A program made the position numbers and the translations under genes. This document shows, in pieces, positions 46,145 through 53,422 of a stretch of 64,000 bases of DNA. Numbering within the stretch: position 1 is the stretch's first letter; each line of letters begins with the position of its first letter. The notes under the pieces were generated by a model that did no database searches, was not told where the DNA came from, and saw nothing but the letters and a program-made list of their open reading frames with translations. The DNA is from Christiangramia echinicola DSM 19838 (GTDB taxonomy: Bacteria > Bacteroidota > Bacteroidia > Flavobacteriales > Flavobacteriaceae). The stretch spans positions 682,001 through 746,000 of the forward strand of contig NZ_AUHG01000010.1 of the NCBI RefSeq assembly GCF_000423065.1, in the 5' to 3' direction.

Positions 46145-46885
46145 ATGATAAATTTCTTTAGAAAGATCCGTCAACAATTACTTGAAAAAAATAGGTTTAA
46201 AAAATATATAATTTATGCCTTTGGAGAAATTGTACTTGTAGTATTGGGAATATTGATCGCACTTCAAATAAATAATTGGAACCAAAACAGACTTAATGCA
46301 ATTCACGAGAATAAAATTTTAAAAAATCTTAAAAAGGAATTAGTAAGAAATAACGAATTGAATGAATCATTGGTGATTAATAGGTTAGACAAGAAAATAG
46401 AAAGTCTAAAATTAGCAAAGAAATTCTGTGAAAATGAAATGATAGTGAAGGATACCCTAGAATTTTTAAATACCGTTTCCTACGGCGGCGTTTTTTCAGG
46501 TGGTCATATTTTTGGAGAGAGAAATTCCTATGATGAACTTATAAATACAGGAAATATACAGCTCATTAATAATGATTCTATAAAAAATTCTATTGCAAAT
46601 TATTATGGTTATTTAAATGCAGTTAAGGACCGAGCGCAAGTACATTCAGGTCGTTTTTCAAGCTACACTTCAGAATTACGACCATTTGATACAGAAAATC
46701 CGAATTATATATCCAAATTTGACCAATTTGAAATGTTACAATCATTCAATTCTCCAGAATTCAGAAAATTGGTCGATCTTGAACTTTCCTACGCTTTTAA
46801 AGTAAGAGATTATATCAAAAATGTTAGAACGCAAGGTGATCAGACAATAAATCTTATAGAGAAAAAACTAAAAAATGAACTGTAA
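46145..46885 (+). CDS. DUF6090 single-pass membrane protein, cassette 2
   Basis: A 246-residue protein starting MINFFRKIRQ. An N-terminal basic stretch is followed by one membrane helix (AFGEIVLVVLGILIALQI) and NNWNQNR, the hallmark of DUF6090. The rest is helical, probably periplasmic, and mostly coiled. Function is unknown. It has a paralog in cassette 4 whose 5' flank is nearly identical. The preferred start is ATG 46145 because the sequence before it belongs to the array repeat. Confidence 0.88.
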   Translation: MINFFRKIRQQLLEKNRFKKYIIYAFGEIVLVVLGILIALQINNWNQNRLNAIHENKILKNLKKELVRNNELNESLVINRLDKKIESLKLAKKFCENEMIVKDTLEFLNTVSYGGVFSGGHIFGERNSYDELINTGNIQLINNDSIKNSIANYYGYLNAVKDRAQVHSGRFSSYTSELRPFDTENPNYISKFDQFEMLQSFNSPEFRKLVDLELSYAFKVRDYIKNVRTQGDQTINLIEKKLKNEL

Positions 46886-46894
46886 AAATAACGC

Positions 46895-47036
46895 AAGCAC
46901 AACAACGATTCACCGCAAATAGACGGTACCGTTAGTAAGAAAATAATTTAATTCCTCAACAAACCAGTTCTAAACCGAAAAGTCCGCGTTCCCTACTCCG
47001 TCAACTGGCGATAACCTAGACCGGTGGCTGTAATTT
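46895..47036 (+). repeat. attC-like repeat 2
   Basis: AAGCACAAC (46895-46903) is the perfect reverse complement of GTTGTGCTT at 46082-46090, the start of this cassette. The body has the CCAGTT / AACTGG inner stem. It ends GACCG GTGGCTGTAATTT. Confidence 0.85.
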
Positions 47037-47042
47037 TCAAAC

Positions 47043-47639
47043 ATGAACATAGAACAAATCTTCCAAGACCTAAAATTTGACCTGCAATCAATAAGTATAA
47101 AAGCAAATGAAAGACTACTTAAAGAAGAGCAAATTAGATCAAGTATTTATTGCTCTTTAAGAAACCAAGGTTATATAGTTGCTGCAGAAAGGAATTATGA
47201 AAAGAATTCAGAGGTTGAATGTGATTTAGTCTTTTGGAGAAATTCCAAACCAGAATCCGAATCCTGGATGGAAATAAAAACGGCTAGATATTCAAAAGCT
47301 AAAGATGATGTACGGAAATTAGATAAATTTGGAAAGAACAGCTGGAATAATGGAGAAAAGGGGCAATTTAATAGTTGGAAAAAAGATATTCAGAAATTTA
47401 ATTTATTGAATAATATTGAGGTTGAAAAATATTTTGTACTTGTAGAACAATGCTTTGACGATTCACTTTTTGATAAAATGAATTCACAAAATTTATATGA
47501 GATAAAACAGCTTTTCGGAGAACTGAAATACAATAAAATAGAATTTGAGTTAAAATGGAACAAAGCCCCAGTAAATAAATGTATTGTAAGAATTTTTGAA
47601 CTAAAAAACTACAGTAAACAACCGTTAATCGCCCACTAG
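47043..47639 (+). CDS. PD-(D/E)XK-like protein of unknown function, cassette 3
   Basis: A 198-residue soluble protein. EVECDLVFW followed by SWMEIKTARY has the D...ExK spacing of PD-(D/E)XK nucleases, so a DNA- or RNA-processing or restriction-like role is possible. Remaining sequence is Lys/Asn-rich with no named family. The C-terminus runs into the attC-like repeat, which contributes its stop codon. It is the only gene of its cassette; no methyltransferase or partner is present. Confidence 0.6.
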   Translation: MNIEQIFQDLKFDLQSISIKANERLLKEEQIRSSIYCSLRNQGYIVAAERNYEKNSEVECDLVFWRNSKPESESWMEIKTARYSKAKDDVRKLDKFGKNSWNNGEKGQFNSWKKDIQKFNLLNNIEVEKYFVLVEQCFDDSLFDKMNSQNLYEIKQLFGELKYNKIEFELKWNKAPVNKCIVRIFELKNYSKQPLIAH

Positions 47640-47748
47640 CCGGCAGCCTTAGAAAGAAAATAATTAAATTCCTCAACAAACCAGGTCTAAACCGAGAACG
47701 CTGTGTGTCTTATACCGCCAACTGGTTATGATCTAGGCCGTTGTGCTT
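47606..47748 (+). repeat. attC-like repeat 3
   Basis: Its start AAACTACAGTAAAC (47606-47619) matches, as reverse complement, 47023-47036 at 10 of 14 positions. It overlaps the last codons of the cassette 3 gene, including the stop. The last ~55 bases are identical to repeat 1. Confidence 0.8.
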
Positions 47749-47804
47749 CATTTCATCAAGTTTCCTGGATAAAAATCATATATTAGAGAAACCAATCTCT
47801 AAGG

Positions 47805-48554
47805 ATGAAATTCTTCAGAAAATTTCGACAATTGCTACTATCTGAAAATAAGATCAGCAAATATTTACTGTATGCGGTTGGAGAAATCATTCTTGTTGTT
47901 GTTGGAATTTTAATTGCGCTGCAAATTGGTCAATGGACCCGGGAAAGTGAAAACAGGGAACTTGAATTGACTATCCTAAAGGAAATTGAGAGCAACTTAA
48001 ATGATGACCTGATTCAAATTCAAGGAGATATTTCGCTGATGCAGGAAATGGATAGAGCTTGCGTTAAATTAGAGAATGATATCGAAAATAAATCAACTCT
48101 CACTTCAGATTTTTCTGATAATGCAAGTTTATTAAGAGTGATGCCACACTATCAACCTAACCGCAGCGGATATGACCTCTTAGTATCTAAAGGTATATCT
48201 ATGGTCTCCAATGATAATTTAAGAAATTCTATATCTACGCATTATGAAAACCTCCTCACTTATTATAAACGATATGAAGACGAAAGGTTTATGTTTCACA
48301 TTAATATTAGCGAACCCAGATTACTGGAATATTTTAGTTTTGAATTCGACTTAAATAATAAATATTACTGGGTAGCGAATATATCTTTAGATGATTATGA
48401 TAAAATGCTTGGCGATGAATCATTTGCTAAGGTTTTAAAGGCAATAGAATCTGAAAACAAACAAGTTCTTTCCCGCGCAAATAGGGTTGCCAACAGTATT
48501 GAAAAACAATTAAACATTTTAAGTATTGAAATTCAAAGCCTGGAAAATAAATAA
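47805..48554 (+). CDS. DUF6090 single-pass membrane protein, cassette 4
   Basis: A 249-residue DUF6090 protein, MKFFRKFRQLLLSENK followed by the helix AVGEIILVVVGILIALQIGQW. It is a paralog of the cassette 2 protein: same start and helix, with a diverged helical C-terminal domain. Its 5' flank (47690-47755) matches cassette 2's flank. No matching 3' repeat is present after its stop, so the original cassette end has been lost or replaced. Function unknown. Confidence 0.88.
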   Translation: MKFFRKFRQLLLSENKISKYLLYAVGEIILVVVGILIALQIGQWTRESENRELELTILKEIESNLNDDLIQIQGDISLMQEMDRACVKLENDIENKSTLTSDFSDNASLLRVMPHYQPNRSGYDLLVSKGISMVSNDNLRNSISTHYENLLTYYKRYEDERFMFHINISEPRLLEYFSFEFDLNNKYYWVANISLDDYDKMLGDESFAKVLKAIESENKQVLSRANRVANSIEKQLNILSIEIQSLENK

Positions 48555-48603
48555 CGAAAGTATAATACCGTATAAAATTAATTGCCTGTTTTAGCCAATT
48601 TCC

Positions 48604-48700
48604 GAAAGTCCTCGCAGACTTTCTATCTGTGATTTATTTGCGAAGGTTAGTGATTAAAATACCCAACTAATCTAATACAGAACCGTGGTAAATAATTTTT
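48604..48700 (+). repeat. Remnant of an attC-like repeat, with a hairpin
   Basis: A GAAAGTC / GACTTTC hairpin (48604-48623) is followed by the 3'-half signature ACCCAACTAATCTAATACAG then AACCG. The rest of the consensus is missing. Its end GTGGTAAATAATTTTT (48685-48700) is the start of cassette 5 and matches the beginning of repeat 5 (49233-49248) as reverse complement at 14 of 16 positions. Confidence 0.65.
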
Positions 48701-48749
48701 ACGCAACCATTTCGATTACATCGCATCTTCTATATAAAGCAATCAAATT

Positions 48750-49226
48750 ATGAAAAAAATTATTCAAGTTTTAGTACTGTTGGTAGCCACATCTTATGGA
48801 ATTATATCATGTGAAAAGGATGATGATATTGAAGAGACTGACTATATAACTGCTTCTATAAACAATAAGAATTGGGAAGGAACTCCTGAAATTTATATTG
48901 ATACTAATGATAGTTTAACTTTACTGGGATACGGTAATGAGCAGCATATTTTTATTAAACTAAAATTTAAAGGAGAAGGAACTTACAACTTGGAAAATTC
49001 TCGAACTAATTACTACACTACAATAGGGGGAGATGTAATCACTAGTATTTACGTATTTGATGCAAATTCAACCTCACAATTAAAAATTACCAATTACGAT
49101 TCAGAACTTAATATCTTAAAAGGAGAATTTGAAGTTTCTCTCGTGAAAGAGTGGAGTAATCCAGAAAACGATATTGAAAAAACAATTTTCAAGAATGGTA
49201 AATTAAGAGGTGCTATTCGTGATTGA
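48750..49226 (+). CDS. Lipoprotein, cassette 5
   Basis: A 158-residue lipoprotein: signal peptide ending GIISC (Cys 21). The mature part is beta-rich and begins with an acidic linker EKDDDIEETD, then ASINNKNWEGTP, reminiscent of DUF6252-type lipoproteins of flavobacteria (a resemblance, not an assignment). Probably anchored to the outer or inner membrane. Function unknown. Single gene of its cassette. Confidence 0.8.
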   Translation: MKKIIQVLVLLVATSYGIISCEKDDDIEETDYITASINNKNWEGTPEIYIDTNDSLTLLGYGNEQHIFIKLKFKGEGTYNLENSRTNYYTTIGGDVITSIYVFDANSTSQLKITNYDSELNILKGEFEVSLVKEWSNPENDIEKTIFKNGKLRGAIRD

Positions 49227-49232
49227 GGAAGT

Positions 49233-49376
49233 AAAAACTATTTACAACAACTGTTCATCACCAATAGACGGTCGTGTTAAATAGAAAATAATTAATCTGA
49301 CCAATAAACCAATAATAAGCCGGCAAATCTACTCCCTTACTCGGCCAACTGAGTTTAACCGAGACTGTTGTTCGCC
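49233..49376 (+). repeat. attC-like repeat 5
   Basis: AAAAACTATTTACAAC (49233-49248) is the reverse complement of the cassette's start (48685-48700), 14 of 16. It has the consensus body CTGTTCATCACCAATAGACGG and AATAATTAATCTGACC. It ends CCGAGACT GTTGTTCGCC. Confidence 0.85.
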
Positions 49377-49448
49377 ATATATTAGAAAGCCTTGACTTAC
49401 TTAGTTTTGTGACATCAAACTAAGAAACATGATACGGTTTTTATATTT

Positions 49449-50726
49449 TTGAAAAAAAAAGTGAGTTTCAAGCCTAAAAGAAAGTTAATAACCTATTTAA
49501 ATATTTTAGATCAGCCTATAAAATTTAATCCATTCGTATTTAATAGAAATTTTTGGTTATGGGCTATTTTAGGATTAATTGGAGGTCTAATTGCAGGTTT
49601 ATATTGGATAATTTTAGAATTATTAACACACCAGCTTGCATATTTTGAAGGATGGTTAGTTATCCCAACTATGGCTATTTGTGGGTTTCTAGCTGGAATT
49701 ATTATTCATTTTATTGGAGATCCTGGAGAAATACATCTTATAGTAGATAATATTAGATTCAACAAAGGAAAGCTGGATCCTAAGAACAACCCTTCAATGA
49801 TTTTGTCATCTCTACTTTGTGTTGGCTCTGGGGGAAGCCTCGGTCCTGAAGCACCTTTGGTTCAAGTCACAGGTTCTACAGGAACTTGGCTAGGAAAAAT
49901 ATTCAGACTTAAAGGGGAAGAATTGAGATCACTAAGTATAGCTGGTATGGCTTCCGGATTTACTGCTTTATTTGGTGCTCCTTTAGGAGGAAGTTTATTT
50001 TCTCTCGAAATTTTACACCACAAACATGCAGTTGAATATTATAAAGCAATTATTCCTGCGTTGGTAGCAAGTAGTTTCAGTTATGTTATTTTTGCCTTAA
50101 TCATTCATCTGGGGCTTGGTGCTGTTTGGGATTTACCAAATTATGAATATTCGGGAACATTTGATTTTGCCCTTGCAGTTTTCTTTGCCATAGCTGCTAC
50201 CGCTATTGGTTGGTGTTTTATTTATTGTACAAAAGTTTTTAAATTCCTATTTGAAAAGAAACCAATTCCTATTTATATCAAAACATTAATAGGTGGAATT
50301 TTATTGGGAGTAATATCTTATTACCTACCAATAACAAGATATTTTGGGCATCATGAAATCAATGAGTTATTAACTAGAAATTTTTCGGTTACGTTTTTAA
50401 TATTAATCCTTTTATTTAAAATAATTGCCATTTCAATTACCGTAACTTCAGGTTGGAGAGGAGGTTTTATAATCCCATTATTTTTTGTTGGTACTACATT
50501 GGGATTGCTTATACATCAATTGTTTCCAAGTACTAATCTCACTTTGGCTATTATTAGTTGTATGGCAGGAATAAATGCTTGTGTTACCAGAACTCCTATG
50601 AGTACAACAATCTTATTAGCGACACTTACCGGTTTTTCCTACTTTATACCAATTTTATTTGCAAGTCTAACTGGCTATTTCTTAGCTCCAAAAATTCCAT
50701 TTATTCGTTCTCAAATGGAGAATTGA
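49449..50726 (+). CDS. ClC-family chloride channel/transporter, cassette 6
   Basis: A 425-residue ClC membrane protein with about 10-12 helices. SGGSLGPEAPLVQ is the pore motif, with the Glu that serves as gate in exchangers. GWRGGFIIPLFF is the second pore motif, and RTPMST lies further on. It ends after the membrane part with no CBS domains. The start appears to be TTG at 49449. A TAGTTTTG box lies 40 bases upstream. It moves chloride, perhaps in exchange for protons or fluoride. It is the largest membrane cassette gene. Confidence 0.9.
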   Translation: MKKKVSFKPKRKLITYLNILDQPIKFNPFVFNRNFWLWAILGLIGGLIAGLYWIILELLTHQLAYFEGWLVIPTMAICGFLAGIIIHFIGDPGEIHLIVDNIRFNKGKLDPKNNPSMILSSLLCVGSGGSLGPEAPLVQVTGSTGTWLGKIFRLKGEELRSLSIAGMASGFTALFGAPLGGSLFSLEILHHKHAVEYYKAIIPALVASSFSYVIFALIIHLGLGAVWDLPNYEYSGTFDFALAVFFAIAATAIGWCFIYCTKVFKFLFEKKPIPIYIKTLIGGILLGVISYYLPITRYFGHHEINELLTRNFSVTFLILILLFKIIAISITVTSGWRGGFIIPLFFVGTTLGLLIHQLFPSTNLTLAIISCMAGINACVTRTPMSTTILLATLTGFSYFIPILFASLTGYFLAPKIPFIRSQMEN

Positions 50727-50736
50727 AAAAAGTACC

Positions 50737-50878
50737 GCACGTAGCAACGATTCATCGCCAATAGGCGGCAGTCTTAGTAAGACAATAATTAAATTCTCCA
50801 ACAAACCAGTTCCACGCCGGCAAGGTTGCGTTCCCTATTCCCACAACTGGCTATAAACGGAACCGTTGGCAAAAATTA
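50737..50878 (+). repeat. attC-like repeat 6
   Basis: Consensus body AACGATTCATCGCCAATAGG, AATAATTAAATTC, CCAGTT / AACTGG and end GGAACCG TTGGCAAAAATT. Its first bases GCACGTAGCAAC match the cassette 6 start weakly (about 5 of 9), so this cassette boundary is uncertain. Confidence 0.8.
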
Positions 50879-50906
50879 TTTAACTTAGAGCTGAAATAAA
50901 TTCAAA

Positions 50907-51836
50907 ATGAAAATACAATTCAGCTTTTTTCTCCTTTTAATATGTAGCTTAACTATTAATGCACAAGACCCTATCCCGAAAGCTAGTCAAGGAAAAATTG
51001 AACGAATTCAAAACTTTGAATCGAAATACGTCTCAAATAGGAATATTGACGTTTGGCTACCGGAAACGTATAATCCTAAATTCAAATACGCCGTTCTATA
51101 TATGCATGATGGGCAAATGTTGTATGATGCTAAGAGCACCTGGAACAAACAAGCGTGGGACGTCGATTCAGCAGCTTCTGAATTAATTGATTCAGGTTCT
51201 ATAAAGGATTTTATTATAGTGGGAATTTGGAATGGAGGAAGTACTAGACATTCTGAATACTTCCCACAAAAGCCTTATGAATCTTTGTCAGAAACCGAAC
51301 GAGATACCGTGTCTAAACAACTTCAAAATTCACATGTACCTGTAAATGATCTTTTTAAACCGCAATCTGATAATTATTTGAAATTTATAGTTGAAGAATT
51401 AAAACCTTTCATAGATCAGAAATATTCAGTTTTATCCGATCTGAATAATACTTTTATTGCCGGTAGTAGTATGGGAGGGTTAATATCTATGTATGCGATT
51501 TGTGAATATCCTAATATTTTTGGTGGTGCGGCCTGCCTATCTACACATTGGACAGGAACTTTTACTCTTTATAACAATCCTGTACCTCGATCATTTTTAG
51601 ATTACCTAGACCAAAATTTGCCCAACAGTAATAACCATAAAATCTATTTTGATACTGGGGATCAATCTTTAGATAGTTTATATCCAAATATTCAGAGAAA
51701 AGTGGACATTATATTGGAGAAAAATGGATTTTGTCACAACAACTGGATTACAGAATATTTTCCAGGAGAAAATCATAGTGAGAATGCCTGGTCAAAACGA
51801 ATTCACATTCCATTAGAATTTTTATTACACAAATAA
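50907..51836 (+). CDS. Exported alpha/beta-hydrolase (esterase), cassette 7
   Basis: A 309-residue esterase-type hydrolase with a signal peptide ending INAQ. The domain has VWLPETYNPKFKY (esterase D-type entry), LYMHDGQMLYD, and the nucleophile GSSMGG. The later WNGGSTRHSEYFPQ and FPGENHSENAWSKR, with the last His, complete the triad region. Substrates are probably acyl or carbohydrate esters in the periplasm. Confidence 0.85.
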   Translation: MKIQFSFFLLLICSLTINAQDPIPKASQGKIERIQNFESKYVSNRNIDVWLPETYNPKFKYAVLYMHDGQMLYDAKSTWNKQAWDVDSAASELIDSGSIKDFIIVGIWNGGSTRHSEYFPQKPYESLSETERDTVSKQLQNSHVPVNDLFKPQSDNYLKFIVEELKPFIDQKYSVLSDLNNTFIAGSSMGGLISMYAICEYPNIFGGAACLSTHWTGTFTLYNNPVPRSFLDYLDQNLPNSNNHKIYFDTGDQSLDSLYPNIQRKVDIILEKNGFCHNNWITEYFPGENHSENAWSKRIHIPLEFLLHK

Positions 51837-51843
51837 CTAGTTT

Positions 51844-51963
51844 GTGTATGATTTGTGCGATTGGAAACCGTAGATTTTCAATTGAAGCAAATCAGTTGTT
51901 TAAATATACTATTTTTAATTTGAAGTAGAATGTGAGCATTGATCATACACGTTGTTGGCATTA
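51844..51963 (+). repeat. Divergent array spacer with long inverted repeat (repeat 7a)
   Basis: Starts GTGTATGAT (51844-51852) and ends with its perfect complement ATCATACAC (51942-51950), followed by the core GTTGTTGGCATTA. The interior is unlike the standard consensus. The core is the start of the next cassette (51954-51963). Confidence 0.7.
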
Positions 51964-52851
51964 GTTTATTCCCCAAGTTTCGAATTGCTTTTTGAGGTCG
52001 TAAAAAATTTCTTTTATATTTTTATGATATTCTAAGTATAATACACCAGAAATATCAGAAGGTATTTCAATATCACCTTGTTTAATTATCGCAATCTTTC
52101 TGTTTTCCGAATCGTGAAATTTACCTAAAAAATATCCTAATTCAAGAATTACATTTTGCCTAGCTCTTAATTTACCATTAGCTTCATCATCAGGAGTGAA
52201 AAGAATTAAAGCAGAGGAGCAATCTTTCGCTAAACGTTCAAATTTCGATATTATAGTTTCAATTGAAACATTGGGTTCTTCTTGTAATATAATAGGTTCA
52301 AGACATAAATCATTTTTTATGATTTTTGCAAGTTCCATTCGAGCAGCGTCATCATGACCATGTACTATAAAAACTTTTTTATTATCTAAATTTAATTTTG
52401 GGGTTTTTTTGGTTTGGATATGGCTTTCTTCAATAAGATTAGGTTTAGAGTCTCTTATTTTTCTTACTTCTTTGGTGAAATCTAGTAAAACATTTTCATT
52501 TAATCCTATTAGTTTTAGGTTATGGTGCACTGATTTGAAATCTAACTTAGTAGAATGCCAAATTGAAAAATTAATAAGGATTCTAGTAATAAATTCACCG
52601 AATGAATTATATTCTTGTTCGTACCATAAAGTCATCAAATATCCAAATGCCTCCTCTTCATCTTCCGTATTATGATGGCCTGAAATGATTACTCTTTTTT
52701 TATTAATCACTTCTTTTTTACAATCTTTCCATATTTTATCAATATTATTCTCTATTGTAAAAAGTTCAAATTCTTTAGTATATAGGTATTTTCCAATTTG
52801 TAATCTTTTCAAGTTTGCATAAAGCGGTTTTAATTTTGATAGTATATCCAT
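51961..52851 (-). CDS. TIR/CAP-type nucleotide-binding protein, cassette 8
   Basis: A 296-residue protein encoded opposite to the array direction. The C-terminal ~135 residues are the TIR-like domain seen in predicted nucleotide-binding proteins (Pycsar/CAP-type). It contains VFIVHGHDDAARMELA at its start and NVILELGYFLGK with a candidate catalytic Glu. The N-terminal ~150 residues are of unknown type and may sense a signal. TIR domains with this motif typically degrade NAD in phage defence. Defence function is inference. Confidence 0.75.
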   Translation of the reverse strand: MDILSKLKPLYANLKRLQIGKYLYTKEFELFTIENNIDKIWKDCKKEVINKKRVIISGHHNTEDEEEAFGYLMTLWYEQEYNSFGEFITRILINFSIWHSTKLDFKSVHHNLKLIGLNENVLLDFTKEVRKIRDSKPNLIEESHIQTKKTPKLNLDNKKVFIVHGHDDAARMELAKIIKNDLCLEPIILQEEPNVSIETIISKFERLAKDCSSALILFTPDDEANGKLRARQNVILELGYFLGKFHDSENRKIAIIKQGDIEIPSDISGVLYLEYHKNIKEIFYDLKKQFETWGIN

Positions 52852-52865
52852 TTATGTTTTTAAAT

Positions 52866-52980
52866 TAATGCCAACATTTGCCAACAACGATTCATCGCAA
52901 ATAGACGGTACCGTTAGAAAGAAAATAATTAAATTCACCAACAAACCAGGTCTAAGTCTGCAGACCGTTGGCAGTAATGC
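52866..52980 (+). repeat. attC-like repeat 7b (short form)
   Basis: TAATGCCAAC (52866-52875) is the perfect reverse complement of GTTGGCATTA at 51954-51963. The body is AACAACGATTCATCGCAAATAGACGG and AAATTCACCAACAAACCAGG, but the CCCTACTCC/AACTGG part is missing. A local arm CATTTGCCAAC fits the end GTTGGCAGTAATG. Confidence 0.8.
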
Positions 52981-53017
52981 TTAGAGGAATTCAGTAAACA
53001 AAAAATAGAAAATAATT

Positions 53018-53218
53018 ATGACCTTATTAGCCATTGGCGCTCCGCAAATAATCCTGATACTATGCCTTTTCTTAACTCCTTTGATCGCATTAATCGATAT
53101 ACTTCGTAATGAATTCACCGGAAACAATAAACTTGTATGGATTTTAGTGATATTCTTTTTCAATTTTCTCGGTGTAATACTTTACTTTTTAATAGGTAGA
53201 AAACAAAGAATAAAATAA
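53018..53218 (+). CDS. PLDc_N-domain small membrane protein, cassette 9
   Basis: A 66-residue protein with two membrane helices around a short polar loop: PQIILILCLFLTPLIALIDILR and KLVWILVIFFFNFLGVILYFLIG. The spacing and FNFLGVILYFLIGRKQ match the PLDc_N (cardiolipin synthase N-terminal) domain. Function as a stand-alone protein is unknown. The start at 53018 is ATG. Confidence 0.85.
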   Translation: MTLLAIGAPQIILILCLFLTPLIALIDILRNEFTGNNKLVWILVIFFFNFLGVILYFLIGRKQRIK

Positions 53219-53243
53219 CTGGTCTTATTGACAATTAGAAATT

Positions 53244-53333
53244 ATGAGAAAAGTATTATTAGTAATAATAATAGTGTTTTCAAACTTTCTACTCTCTCAA
53301 AATCGAATAAGGAAAGAGAATTCAGAAAATTAA
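53244..53333 (+). pseudogene. Truncated signal-peptide remnant
   Basis: A 29-codon frame starting MRKVLLVIIIVFSNFLLSQ. It looks like the signal peptide of an exported protein whose mature part is gone; the following bases run into a partial attC-like repeat end. No family can be assigned. It marks a decayed cassette. Confidence 0.45.
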
Positions 53334-53334
53334 A

Positions 53335-53383
53335 ACTCCGCGCCACTTGTCGATATACGAGACAGTTGCAAATAATTTTATAA
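53335..53383 (+). repeat. Partial attC-like repeat (3' part only)
   Basis: Only the end CACTTGTCGATATACGAGACA plus core GTTGCAAATAATTTTATAA remains. The core (53365-53383) is the start of the histidine-kinase cassette and pairs with the beginning of repeat 8 (54605-54623), 17 of 19 positions. Confidence 0.7.
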
Positions 53384-53393
53384 AATAGTTTTG
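53366..53393 (+). promoter_or_regulatory. Promoter of the histidine-kinase cassette
   Basis: TTG (53366-53368), 17 bases, then TAGTTTTG (53386-53393), a full Bacteroidota promoter ending 29 bases before the ATG. The -33 TTG is part of the cassette's attC-like core sequence, so promoter and recombination end overlap. Confidence 0.7.
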
Positions 53394-53422
53394 TACTTTT
53401 AAGTAAAACTAACAACTATTAC

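Noticed and set aside
49402-49409. TAGTTTTG as promoter of the ClC gene
   Set aside because: The -7 box is good but no TTG lies 16-20 bases upstream, so it is not listed as a full promoter.
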